Both the position numbers and the translations under genes were made by a program. Positions 35,493-43,732 of a DNA stretch of 52,610 nt are shown here, piece by piece (within the stretch, counting starts at the first letter, position 1; each line of letters opens with the position of its first letter). The notes beneath the pieces were generated by a model. The model searched no databases. It worked only from the letters and a program-made list of their open reading frames with translations, and was not told where the DNA came from. The DNA comes from Gammaproteobacteria bacterium (lineage in GTDB: Bacteria > Pseudomonadota > Gammaproteobacteria > HK1), in NCBI GenBank assembly GCA_022824305.1, contig JAJEAD010000048.1:1-52610 (forward strand), in the 5' to 3' direction.

Positions 35493-36224
35493 TCAGATGG
35501 TCAGCTCGAACTCGGAGCCGAGGTAGACATCCCTGACTCGCTGGTCGCGGAGGATGGCGCCGGGCCGCCCTTCCGCGATTATCCGGCCCTCGTTGACGAT
35601 ATAGGCCCGGTCACAGATGTCGAGCGTCTCGCGCACGTTGTGATCGGTGATGAGCACACCGATTCCGCGTCCGCTCAGGTATCCGATCGTTCCCTTGAGC
35701 TCCTGGATGGAGATGGGATCCACCCCCGCGAAGGGCTCGTCGAGCAGCATGAACTGCGGCTCGAGCGCCAGCGCACGGGCAATTTCCACCCGCCGCCTCT
35801 CTCCTCCCGAGAGGGTGTCGCCTCGTCGCGACCCGAGTTGCGCGATGTTCAGCTCGCGCATGAGGCCGTCCAGGAGGGCGCCACGCTCCGCGGCATCGAG
35901 GTCCCTTCTCATTTCCAGTATGGCCAGGATGTTGTCGGAGACGCAGAGCTTCCGAAACACCGAGGCTTCCTGGGGCAGGTAGCCGATCCCCAGCCGGGCG
36001 CGGGTGTGGATGGGGTAGCCGGTGAGGTCGTGCCGGTTCAGATGAACGCTGCCCTGATCGCAGGGAACGAGCCCCGTGATCATGTAGAAGCTGGTGGTCT
36101 TGCCGGCCCCGTTGGGTCCCAGCAGACCGACTACCTCACCGCTTTGCACCGTCAGGCTGACATCGTTGACCACCGCCCGACCGTGGTAGCGCTTGGCGAG
36201 CCGGTTGGCCGCCAGCACGCTCAC
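35493..36224 (-). CDS. lptB: LPS export ABC ATPase LptB
   Basis: This 243-residue cytoplasmic ATPase has Walker [10 protein letters not shown], signature [10 protein letters not shown], Walker [14 protein letters not shown] and switch His in [10 protein letters not shown]. It powers LPS extraction with LptF and LptG. Its start overlaps the lptA stop by 4 bases. Typical family length. Confidence 0.96.
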   Translation of the reverse strand: MSVLAANRLAKRYHGRAVVNDVSLTVQSGEVVGLLGPNGAGKTTSFYMITGLVPCDQGSVHLNRHDLTGYPIHTRARLGIGYLPQEASVFRKLCVSDNILAILEMRRDLDAAERGALLDGLMRELNIAQLGSRRGDTLSGGERRRVEIARALALEPQFMLLDEPFAGVDPISIQELKGTIGYLSGRGIGVLITDHNVRETLDICDRAYIVNEGRIIAEGRPGAILRDQRVRDVYLGSEFELTI

Positions 36225-36790
36225 GGATCGGAGCTCTTCCGGGGATTGATGGTGATCCGGATGCGGGACCCCTCCGGCGCCTCTTCCTGTCCCGGTGCGG
36301 CGGGACGCGAGTGGGCCTTGAGGCGACCGTGGTGCGAGTCGTACACGATGCGCGCTGCGCTCATCTGATCGGCGCCCTGCCCATAGGTGGCCCGGCCGAG
36401 GAGCACGACGAGGTCCTGGTTGGCGAAGTACTCCAGACGGTCCGCCTTCGCGGTCTGGTACTGATCGGAATCGTCCGGCAACTGCCGCATGGAGGCCGGG
36501 TTTCCCACCGACACCAGCTTGACGAGCTCGTCGTCCGTGTTGAGGTAGATCCGGATGGTGTCGCCGGTAATGCGAAGGGTGCCCTGCACGATGACCGCAT
36601 TCCCGTGGTACACGCTGACCCGATCAAAGGCTCCCGCCTCCGCCCGGTCCGCCTCGATGTTCACGGGTTGATCACGGTCGGTGGACAGGGCGGCAGCCTG
36701 GGTGACGAGCAGCAGCGCACCGAGCGCGCCCCATCCCGCCCTCGCGAAGCGCTTCAGGGAGGGAGTGGAGGACCTAGAGAAGGAGCGCAT
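36221..36790 (-). CDS. lptA: LPS transport periplasmic protein LptA
   Basis: This 189-residue protein has a signal peptide from ATG 36790 ([15 protein letters not shown]..., hydrophobic [11 protein letters not shown]) followed by the OstA-like domain: [29 protein letters not shown] and [16 protein letters not shown]. It forms the periplasmic bridge for LPS. It overlaps lptC by 17 bases and lptB by 4. Confidence 0.93.
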   Translation of the reverse strand: MRSFSRSSTPSLKRFARAGWGALGALLLVTQAAALSTDRDQPVNIEADRAEAGAFDRVSVYHGNAVIVQGTLRITGDTIRIYLNTDDELVKLVSVGNPASMRQLPDDSDQYQTAKADRLEYFANQDLVVLLGRATYGQGADQMSAARIVYDSHHGRLKAHSRPAAPGQEEAPEGSRIRITINPRKSSDP

Positions 36791-37346
36791 CACGGTCGAA
36801 CACGGTGTGTACCCGGGAGAGCAGCTCCAGTTGACCCTTCTCGAGCCAGGCCCGCATTCCGACACCACGCGAGCGGGTGTGGCGTGTCGTGATCACGACC
36901 GGTTGATCGGTTTCCCCATAGTCCGTCGCGGGGAGGACACGCACGTCACGGGTCTTGATCTCTATTCGTGGCTTCCCTTCGCGGCTATTACGCCAGATGA
37001 GGACTTCTCCCTGCAACAGCATCACGTCTCCACTCGCAGAGAGCCAGCCTTGCTCGGCGAGCGCCTGCCAGGGCGGGCCCTCGCCACGAAACATGATCAG
37101 CTTGGGCCGAGTGAACTCCCGCGTGCCGGTTTCGCGAAAGTGGGCCATGTACGTTGCCTCGATGCGCTGGCGGGGCCGTCCGTCCGCGTCGTGGACCGTA
37201 GTGACGAAGTTCTCCACGAAGAAGTCGGGGGCCGGGACGGGAGGTTCGGAGACCGCGAGCAGGTCCGGCTCGAGGTCGTACAGAATCCAGGCGCTGCAGG
37301 CGGCAAGAAAGACGAGTACCGCGATTGCCAGGTGATGGGACCTCAC
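36774..37346 (-). CDS. lptC: LPS export protein LptC
   Basis: This 190-residue protein has one N-terminal membrane helix (LAIAVLVFLAACSAWILY) and a periplasmic LptC domain (DFFVENFVTTVHDADGRPRQ, WLSASGDVMLLQGEVLI). The start is GTG 37346 with GGAGCG upstream. It takes LPS from LptBFG to LptA. kdsC and kdsD, which often precede it, are absent; the operon starts here, divergent from amgK. Confidence 0.9.
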   Translation of the reverse strand: MRSHHLAIAVLVFLAACSAWILYDLEPDLLAVSEPPVPAPDFFVENFVTTVHDADGRPRQRIEATYMAHFRETGTREFTRPKLIMFRGEGPPWQALAEQGWLSASGDVMLLQGEVLIWRNSREGKPRIEIKTRDVRVLPATDYGETDQPVVITTRHTRSRGVGMRAWLEKGQLELLSRVHTVFDRDALLL

Positions 37347-37680
37347 GGCGGGGACGCTCCGCGCTCGACGGGTTCGGAGCGCGGCGCCGGCAAGCGCCGC
37401 CGGCAGACCTTCGGTACAGGGTCGAACATGCTCCGGCGTCCTCCGGGGCCGCCGCGGGTATCCGGGCCACCGGTTCCAATGTGTGCTCCGAGCGGGCACC
37501 GGGGATATTCTCCCCACTCCGCCGGCAAGGCGAAGGGCCTCGGCGCTCCGACGGGGAACCCGACTCGATGATACGTGAAGCGGTGGGCCTTTCTCACCAC
37601 GTTTCTCGTCGCGGACCCGGCGAGAGTGAGTACATGCCGGGGAGCACTTCGCCGACGAGCGCAACGGAGACGGGCCGCCG
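37347..37680. promoter_or_regulatory. Divergent region between lptC and amgK
   Basis: This 334-base gap must hold promoters for lptCAB (minus) and amgK-murU (plus). No strong sigma-70 hexamers or repeats were recognised by eye. No gene is supported in it. Confidence 0.4.
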
Positions 37681-38721
37681 ATGACGGCGCGCGAAGAGCT
37701 GGTTTGGCGCTGGCTGCGTGACGTGCTGGGCTCGGCGGAACCCTCGGAGGCGGCGGAGGCTTCGGAAGACGCCAGCCTTCGACGCTACCTGCGGGTTCGG
37801 GCGGGAACGAAGGACTACATCGTGATGGACGACCCGGTCGCCGGGTCCGGTCTCGAGTCCTGGGTGGACATAAGGGCGCGTCTCGCCGCCGCGGGCCTCT
37901 GCGTGCCCGAGCTCCATGCCGCCGACATCGAACGGGGTCTGCTGCTCATTTCCGATCTCGGCAACCGGCACTACCTGGAAGCGCTCGAGTCCGTGCGAGC
38001 CGACGAGCTCTACGCCGATGCGGTGTCAACGCTCGTCGTGATGCAGCGTCGGGTCAGCTTCGACGGGTTGCCCGTCTACGATGCGGCTTTCCTCCGGCGC
38101 GAGCTCGATCTCTTCGAGGAGTGGTTTCTGCGCCGCCACCTGGGCATCCGGTTGACCGGCAGGCAGCGCGACGCGCTCGGGAAGTCGTTCGACCCGCTCA
38201 TCGCGGCCGCCGTGGAACAGGAACAGGTGTTCGTGCACCGCGACTACCATTCCCGGAATCTCATGGTCTGTGCCCCCGGTGCCCCCGGCATTCTCGATTT
38301 TCAGGATGCGGTGCGCGGTGCGATCGCCTACGACGTCGTCAGCCTCTTCCGGGACGTGTACATATCCTGGCCGGAGGAGAGGGTCGACGCCTGGGTGAGC
38401 GGCGCATACGAGGCCATGCGCCGGGCGGGCGCGCTTGGCGGGGTGCCTCTGCGGCGCTTCCGGCGCTGGGTCGATTTCTGCGGCGTGCAGCGGCATCTGA
38501 AGATCGCGGGGATCTTCGCGCGTCTCTTCCACCGCGACGCCAAGCCCGGATACCTGGCGGACATCTCCCTGACGCTCTCCTACCTTCGCGCCGTGAGCGC
38601 GCGCTACCCTTCTCTTCGCGCCATCCCGGCGCTGCTCGACGAGCTCGATGTGCCCGAGCGGCTCGAGTTGCGCAATGCCGAGATCGGGTTGGGCGGCGGG
38701 CGCATCGAGATTCCGCGTTGA
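37681..38721 (+). CDS. amgK: N-acetylmuramate/N-acetylglucosamine kinase AmgK
   Basis: This 346-residue aminoglycoside-phosphotransferase-fold kinase has the catalytic HRDYHSRNLM (186-195) and the metal-binding Asp in LDFQDAVRG (D206). It phosphorylates MurNAc at the anomeric position in cell-wall recycling. The assignment rests on these motifs and on coupling to the next gene, the uridylyltransferase MurU. The stop overlaps the murU TTG start. Confidence 0.92.
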   Translation: MTAREELVWRWLRDVLGSAEPSEAAEASEDASLRRYLRVRAGTKDYIVMDDPVAGSGLESWVDIRARLAAAGLCVPELHAADIERGLLLISDLGNRHYLEALESVRADELYADAVSTLVVMQRRVSFDGLPVYDAAFLRRELDLFEEWFLRRHLGIRLTGRQRDALGKSFDPLIAAAVEQEQVFVHRDYHSRNLMVCAPGAPGILDFQDAVRGAIAYDVVSLFRDVYISWPEERVDAWVSGAYEAMRRAGALGGVPLRRFRRWVDFCGVQRHLKIAGIFARLFHRDAKPGYLADISLTLSYLRAVSARYPSLRAIPALLDELDVPERLELRNAEIGLGGGRIEIPR

Positions 38722-39401
38722 GGGCGATGGTCCTGGCGGCCGGTCGAGGGATGCGCATGCGCCCCTTGAGCGACCGTTGTCCCAAACCGCTGTTGCGGGT
38801 GGGAGGGAGGCCGCTCATCGAGCACTGCATCGTGGGACTGGTCGAGGCCGGAGTGCGCGAGATCGTCGTGAATCACGCGTGGCTCGGGCAGCAGATTGAG
38901 GAGGCGTTGGGCGACGGCTCGCATCTTGGCGCCGCCCTCCAGTACTCACCGGAGCCGGAAGGAGCTTTGGACACTGGGGGAGGCATCATCAAGGCGCTTC
39001 CGCTCCTGGGTGACGCGCCGTTCATCGTGACCAGCGGGGACGTCTGGAGCGACTACCGCTTCGACCGCCTTCCCCGCGACCCTCGGGGACTGGCGCACCT
39101 GGTGCTCGTGGACAACCCGCCTTACCACTCCGAGGGTGACTTCGTTCTCCACGGAGAGTGGCTGAGCGCGGGGCACGGGCCCCGGCTCACCTACGGCAAC
39201 ATCGGTGTCTACCGGCCGGAGCTTTTCTCCGGCTGCCGTGTCGAGCGGCGGCCGCTGCTGCCGATTCTGCAGGATGCAATCGGGCGCGGGGCCGTGAGTG
39301 GCGAGCACTACCCCGGACGTTGGATCAACGTCGGCACCCCCGCCGATCTCGAGGCGCTGGAGGGCGTCCTCCGTCTGTCGCCCTCCCGCGGTGCGCCTTG
39401 A
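38718..39401 (+). CDS. murU: N-acetylmuramate-1-phosphate uridylyltransferase MurU
   Basis: This is a 227-residue nucleotidyltransferase. TTG 38718 overlaps the amgK stop (TTGA) and gives MRAMVLAAGRGMRMRPLS, the exact N-terminal pattern of MurU; the signature continues with PKPLLRVGG. VTSGDVW holds the metal-binding Asp. It makes UDP-MurNAc from MurNAc-1-P, a bypass of de novo synthesis linked to intrinsic fosfomycin tolerance in other bacteria. It ends convergent with comEA. Confidence 0.92.
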   Translation: MRAMVLAAGRGMRMRPLSDRCPKPLLRVGGRPLIEHCIVGLVEAGVREIVVNHAWLGQQIEEALGDGSHLGAALQYSPEPEGALDTGGGIIKALPLLGDAPFIVTSGDVWSDYRFDRLPRDPRGLAHLVLVDNPPYHSEGDFVLHGEWLSAGHGPRLTYGNIGVYRPELFSGCRVERRPLLPILQDAIGRGAVSGEHYPGRWINVGTPADLEALEGVLRLSPSRGAP

Positions 39402-39407
39402 AGCGAT

Positions 39408-39428
39408 GTCGGGCCGTCATGGCCCGAC
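39408..39428. terminator. Shared hairpin at the murU/comEA junction
   Basis: GTCGGGCC pairs with GGCCCGAC across a GTCAT loop that contains the comEA stop complement. It starts 6 bases after the murU stop. Confidence 0.65.
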
Positions 39429-39683
39429 CTTGAGCTTGTCTCGACTGCGCTCCAGGGTCTTGGGGCCGATTCCGCTCACCTCGAGAAGCTCGTCCACCGA
39501 AGCGAAGGGACCATGCTCTTCCCGGTAACGCACTATGGCCTCCGCCTTGCGCATGCCGACTCCGTCGATTGTCTCGGCCAGCATCTCCACGCTCGCGGTG
39601 TTGATGTCCAGGCCGCCTTGCGCCACCGCGGCGAAGGACAGGCCCAGGAGAATCCCGAAAAGGATGATCTTCAATGACTTCAT
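39417..39683 (-). CDS. ComEA-type helix-hairpin-helix DNA-binding protein
   Basis: This is an 88-residue protein with a signal peptide (MKSLKIILFGILLGLSFAAVA) and a double helix-hairpin-helix domain (DINTASVEMLAETIDGVGMRKAEAIVRYR and LLEVSGIGPKTLERS). ComEA proteins bind incoming DNA in the periplasm during natural transformation. The short form is common in gammaproteobacteria. It stands alone. Confidence 0.9.
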   Translation of the reverse strand: MKSLKIILFGILLGLSFAAVAQGGLDINTASVEMLAETIDGVGMRKAEAIVRYREEHGPFASVDELLEVSGIGPKTLERSRDKLKVGP

Positions 39684-39988
39684 GAACTCGTCTCCCTGTT
39701 GCCATGCATCGAACTCGATCCCACCCGGTTCCGGTGGGGTATGAGCAAAGCTAAGGGCTCGGTGCGACCCGCAGAAAGGTCGACAGGTAGGCCCCGAGCG
39801 CGCGGGAGTAGGGTCCGGACCCCCGTCCGGTGTAGGCGAGGGCTGACCGGTGTGCTATCGCGCCGGCGGGCCCGAGCGCGATGTGCCCGCTCGGCGCCAA
39901 TCGAGGGCCTGGTTGTCGGTGCGGCGCACTACGGCGCATCGCACCCGGATGCGGTCTCGGTTCGTGCGTAGGGGCCCGAGCGAAGAGG
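39684..39988. other. Intergenic stretch between comEA and oxyR
   Basis: This 305-base region shows no supported gene. An 81-codon minus-strand frame at 39751-39996 has no recognisable domain and overlaps the end of oxyR. CCCACC...GGTGGG near 39720-39740 could form a small hairpin. Confidence 0.4.
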
Positions 39989-40927
39989 TCAGCCAAGCAC
40001 CTCGCGTGCGTCTCGAGACAGCTCGAGGCCTACGCTCTTCGTTGCCTCCGCCAGGAGCTCGGTCCAATGCTGATCACGGGACACCACGCGATGGGCGAGG
40101 CCGATCTGTCGCGAAGGCTCGGGTGGGGCAAGGCGAAGAAAGCTCAGCTCAGGCAAGGCCGCACGCTCGCACATCGCCGCACTCTCCGGGAGCAGCGTCA
40201 GGCCGGCTCCTCCCGCCACCAGCCGAGAGAGAGTTGCGAGCGAACCGGCGCCCCGGTGCACTTCCTGCAGGCGCCACATCGAGCAGGCGCCGAGAACCTG
40301 GTCGCCGAGACAGTGGCCCTCCGCGAGCGCCAGGAGCGGCCCGAGATCGGATTGTGCGAGGTCGTCCGCCTTCGGGGGATCACCGAGGGTCCGAAACGCG
40401 GCCAGCCGTTCCGCCCGCCCCGCGAGCAGGAATCGGTCCTCGAAGAGAACCTGTTCGGCAAGTTCCAGCATGCCTAAGGGCAGCGGCACGATTGCGGCGT
40501 CGAGACGCCCGGCAAGCAGTCCCGATACCAGGTCCCGGCTCGGGGCTTCCACGACATCGAGCTCCACGCGGGGTCGCGAACTCTGGAGGCGCTCCAGGAG
40601 TCCCCCGAGAATGTAAGGCGCCAGGGTGGACACGATGCCGACGGCAATGCGAAAGGGACCGGCATCGAATCGCTTGCCCATCGTCTCCAGGACCAGTGCT
40701 TCGTCGAGGACTCTGAGCGTCTGTTCATGGGCCTGTCGCCCCAGAGGGGTCAGAAAGACGCCGCGGCTCTCGCGCTCGAACAAGGGAGATCCGAGAATGG
40801 TCTCGAGCTCCCGGACCTGGAGCGAGAGCGCAGGCTGTGACACGTACACGCTTTCGGCGGCCCGGCTGAAGGAGCCGTGTTCGACGACCGCGTGAAAATA
40901 GCGTAGCTGGCGCAACGTGACAGGCAC
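39989..40927 (-). CDS. oxyR: Hydrogen peroxide-sensing LysR regulator OxyR
   Basis: This is a 312-residue LysR protein with the winged helix at residues 1-60 (LRQLRYFHAVVEHGSFSRAAE). The redox pair is present: C206 and C215 in GHCLGDQVLGAC, matching Cys199/Cys208 of E. coli OxyR in wording and spacing. LSRLVAGGAGLTLLPESA and the ending region also match. It activates peroxide defence genes; none lies next to it. Confidence 0.92.
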   Translation of the reverse strand: MPVTLRQLRYFHAVVEHGSFSRAAESVYVSQPALSLQVRELETILGSPLFERESRGVFLTPLGRQAHEQTLRVLDEALVLETMGKRFDAGPFRIAVGIVSTLAPYILGGLLERLQSSRPRVELDVVEAPSRDLVSGLLAGRLDAAIVPLPLGMLELAEQVLFEDRFLLAGRAERLAAFRTLGDPPKADDLAQSDLGPLLALAEGHCLGDQVLGACSMWRLQEVHRGAGSLATLSRLVAGGAGLTLLPESAAMCERAALPELSFLRLAPPEPSRQIGLAHRVVSRDQHWTELLAEATKSVGLELSRDAREVLG

Positions 40928-41067
40928 GTCCTTACCCTCCGGCCCGAGCGTTCGCCGACTCCCGGCGACCGCTCGCAGGCGCCGTGGCCTGGTAACAGCC
41001 TCTCGTCATGCTGGAACCAAGCGTGCCGATACTCGGAAAGTCTAGCACAGCGCTCCCGGCGGCCCGG

Positions 41068-41090
41068 AAGGAGAGGCGGCCGCCCTCCTT
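41068..41090 (-). terminator. Imperfect hairpin after the LysR pair
   Basis: AAGGA and TCCTT flank a perfect GGCGGCCGCC palindrome, with a small asymmetric bulge. It lies about 88 bases beyond the stop of the minus-strand LysR gene at 41178 and may end that transcript. Confidence 0.4.
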
Positions 41091-41177
41091 TCGCCGAGTG
41101 CGCACGCCACCGTCTCGCTGGCGGGATATCGCGGCGAGGGAGCGCCGCGGAGATCAGCCCTTGTCAGCGGCCCTCAT

Positions 41178-42170
41178 TCACTTGACCGCCCGAGCGGCGA
41201 CCTCTCCGGATGTCGCCGCCGTCGCGGGCATGATGTGGCGACCGGAGTAGTGCTGTTCCATCAGTTCGTAGAGTCTCTCGGCCACCGGGGAGAGGCGCTT
41301 GTCGGCGCGCAGATAGACTCCGTAGCTCTGTACGTCGAAGTGCTGGTTCAACGGGATGATTGAGAGGGGATCCTTGTCGGTGATGCACACGCTTGGAATG
41401 ATTGCTATTCCCAGTCCGGCTTCGACGTAGCGCTTGATTGCGCCCCAGCCTCCCGCCTGAATGACGACGTTGAACTCGACTCCGAAGGCCTGCAGGACCG
41501 ACTTCCCGGACTGAGTGCTGAAAGTGTCGCCGGTCGGCATGATCATGGGCCAGGTCGTCGCCTCCTCCCGGCTCACCGACTCGCGTCCGGCGAGGGCATG
41601 GTCGAGGGGAGTGGCCAGCACGAGCTCGTAGGTAAAGAGCTCCCGGTAGCGGACTTTGTCGCCGGTCGTCTTCTTCGGGAGTGACTCCTGCGGAGCGGTC
41701 AGGAACTCGATCTCGTCGGCCAGGAGAAGCCTGAGCCCTTCGCGCACGAAGCAGCGTTTCACGTGCACTCGAACTCCGGGATGCGACTCCCGGAATTCTC
41801 TCAACAGGGGAGGCAGCAGGTAGGCGGTGCCGCCGTGGCCCGCACCGATGTTGACTTCGCCGGTAGCGGTATCCTGCAGTTGCTCGGCGAAGTTGAGCAG
41901 CAGATCGTTCACTCCCTCCACCAGCGGGGCAACGAGCCGGTAGAGCGTCTCGCCGGCGCGGGTCAGGGAGATGCGAGGTCCGCCCCGGTCGAACAGGACC
42001 GCCTCGAGTTCGTGTTCGAGCTCTCGTACGTGGAGAGAGACGGCGGGCTGGCTGAGGCCCAGACGCTCCGCAGCCTGCGTGATGCTGTTGAGGCGCGCAG
42101 CGTAGTAGAACGCCCGTAGCTGCTTGAGACGATCCCGCTTGTGATAGATGCGTTGCCGGTTTACTGCCAT
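41178..42170 (-). CDS. LysR-family regulator, CysB-like (second of a tandem pair)
   Basis: This 330-residue regulator has the helix-turn-helix in KQLRAFYYAARLNSITQAAE...SQPAVSLHVRELE and a CysB-like effector domain (YVEAGLGIAIIP). ATG 42170 lies 2 bases after the stop of the upstream paralogue at 42173-43108, so both are probably on one mRNA. The N-terminal KRDRLKQLRAF is identical in both. Target genes are unknown; the hydantoinase operon upstream is a candidate. Confidence 0.88.
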   Translation of the reverse strand: MAVNRQRIYHKRDRLKQLRAFYYAARLNSITQAAERLGLSQPAVSLHVRELEHELEAVLFDRGGPRISLTRAGETLYRLVAPLVEGVNDLLLNFAEQLQDTATGEVNIGAGHGGTAYLLPPLLREFRESHPGVRVHVKRCFVREGLRLLLADEIEFLTAPQESLPKKTTGDKVRYRELFTYELVLATPLDHALAGRESVSREEATTWPMIMPTGDTFSTQSGKSVLQAFGVEFNVVIQAGGWGAIKRYVEAGLGIAIIPSVCITDKDPLSIIPLNQHFDVQSYGVYLRADKRLSPVAERLYELMEQHYSGRHIMPATAATSGEVAARAVK

Positions 42171-42172
42171 CG

Positions 42173-43108
42173 TCAGCAGAGATCCGCGATGGAAGGATCC
42201 ATGATCCGCATGAAGCGGCGTACCGCCAGAGGAAGGAGTCGATCGCGCCTGGTAATGGCCCCGTACTTCCGCGGCGGGAAGTACTTGAAGGGGACGCTCC
42301 ACACCCGATCTCGTTCCGTGACGCACAGATCGGGGACGACCGCTACACCGAGTCCCGCTTCGACATACTCCTTGATCATCTCCCATCCGTCGACGGACAC
42401 CACGACATCCGAGGCGATGCCCTGCTGCCGGAGGAAGATGTCACCCAGTTGCCTGATGTACGTGCCGACGGTATGGGTAACGAGAGGATAGGCGCACACC
42501 TCTCGAGGCGTCACCGAATTGCGCCCGCTCAGTGGGTGATCCTCCGACGTTATGAGAAGGAAGTCGGAGGAGAGCACGGGGCGGAACTCGACGTCAGTCG
42601 GTTGGAGGTCGATCGCGGCGAACACGAGGTCCACCTCGTAGGCGCGAAGCCAACTCAGGCACTGGCGACCCGTGCCGGTTTTCACGTTTGCCTGGATGCC
42701 GGGATGTTGCTCCCGAAACTGCTTGAGGTATCGGGGCAGCACGAAAGTGGCGGCCGTTTCGCCTGCCGCAACGCGCAGCTCGCCCGCGAGTCCTTCATGC
42801 TGTTCGGCGAAGGTATCGGGCAGACGGTCGATGTCCTCGACCAGGGGAGCTGCGAGCCCGTACAGCTTGCGACCGGCAAGCGTCAATGAGATTCGAGGGC
42901 CACTTCGCTCGAAGAGGGAAACCTCGAGATCCTCTTCCAGGGCGCGCACCTGCAGGGAGACGGAAGGCTGGCTGGAGTACACGCATTCCGCCGCCCGGGT
43001 GATGCTGCCGAGACGGGCGGTGTGACAAAAGGCGCGCAACTGCTTGAGCCGATCGCGCTTGTCGTCTCGAATCCGCTTGTTCAGCGCCGCACTCTGGTCG
43101 GAAGCCAT
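42173..43108 (-). CDS. LysR-family regulator, CysB-like (first of a tandem pair)
   Basis: ATG 43108 gives 311 residues (MASDQSAALNKR). An in-frame GTG at 43159 would add 17. The DNA-binding domain KQLRAFCHTARLGSITRAAE...SQPSVSLQVRALEED is followed by an effector domain (VDGWEMIKEYVEAGLGVAVVP) closely related to that of the next gene. An AT-rich region with a TTAT-N7-ATAA box lies upstream, which suggests autoregulation, as is usual for LysR proteins. Confidence 0.87.
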   Translation of the reverse strand: MASDQSAALNKRIRDDKRDRLKQLRAFCHTARLGSITRAAECVYSSQPSVSLQVRALEEDLEVSLFERSGPRISLTLAGRKLYGLAAPLVEDIDRLPDTFAEQHEGLAGELRVAAGETAATFVLPRYLKQFREQHPGIQANVKTGTGRQCLSWLRAYEVDLVFAAIDLQPTDVEFRPVLSSDFLLITSEDHPLSGRNSVTPREVCAYPLVTHTVGTYIRQLGDIFLRQQGIASDVVVSVDGWEMIKEYVEAGLGVAVVPDLCVTERDRVWSVPFKYFPPRKYGAITRRDRLLPLAVRRFMRIMDPSIADLC

Positions 43109-43178
43109 TGGGACGTCGTGCCCACGAAATGCTGGTGCAAAGGCGCGTACTATATCCACCGGCGAGATCCAATACCAA

Positions 43179-43193
43179 TTATTGTTTTCATAA
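43179..43193. promoter_or_regulatory. LysR-type regulator box
   Basis: TTAT-TGTTTTC-ATAA is a perfect dyad that contains the T-N11-A core of LysR binding sites. It lies 20 bases upstream of the alternative GTG and 71 upstream of the ATG of the first LysR gene. ATACC is repeated on both sides at 43172, 43196 and 43218. Confidence 0.5.
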
Positions 43194-43471
43194 CGATACC
43201 CTTGTTCTGCTTAATGCATACCATATTCTCAACTTCCGAGAACCTTCTGACTCACGTGTCGCACCCTCCTGAATTTATTGCTTATACATGATAGTAAAGA
43301 AAAATTAACTCCATCTTCGAAGTGGAACAGCACTGCCGAGTGTTGCAACTCGTAACAAATCCTTACGGAAATCAAGCAATTCCTGTCAGCTTCGCCATCG
43401 GACGCTGCGCCGGGCCTTCCCTCGGTGCCCGGTGGCCCCTTTCCCGCTCTCCCCTCGATCCGCGCACCTGC

Positions 43472-43499
43472 CCCGCTCGTCACGAGCCCGGCGAGCGGG
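43472..43499 (-). terminator. Hairpin downstream of hydantoinase operon 2
   Basis: CCCGCTCG pairs with CGAGCGGG across a 12-nt loop. A competing perfect inverted repeat GCTCGT-C-ACGAGC lies inside it (43475-43487). It is about 235 bases past the hyuB stop and may end that transcript. Confidence 0.4.
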
Positions 43500-43732
43500 C
43501 TGCCATGGCGATCTGCGTAACGAGGCCCGAAATCGGGAATCCGTGACGCGCGCGGACTGACACCCGAGGTCAGGACGTCGGCCGGAGGCCCGTGCGCCTC
43601 GAGTCGCGACCACTCTCCGTCGTGACGATGCCCGATCGTCGTGCGCGGAGTGCGGAAGTCGTGCCGGAGGGACTTTCCGTCTGACGCCCGGTCCGCTCCG
43701 GGACTTCGCCGCTCCAGGCGCGCCCGTAGTCG

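Larger units (their letters stand above)
43160..43732. promoter_or_regulatory. Long intergenic region with AT-rich segment
   Basis: No gene is supported in these 573 bases. From 43160 to about 43385 the DNA is much richer in A and T than its surroundings and holds the LysR-type box, three ATACC repeats and a TTCTC-N7-GAGAA inverted repeat at 43226-43242. The rest is GC-rich and includes the hairpin at 43472-43499. A minus-strand AGGAGG before GTG AGT could start an 8-codon peptide (MSQKVLGS) ending near 43229, a possible leader. Confidence 0.5.

Noticed and set aside
39751..39996. 81-codon minus-strand frame before comEA
   Set aside because: No start signal, domain or conserved pattern; it overlaps the end of oxyR.
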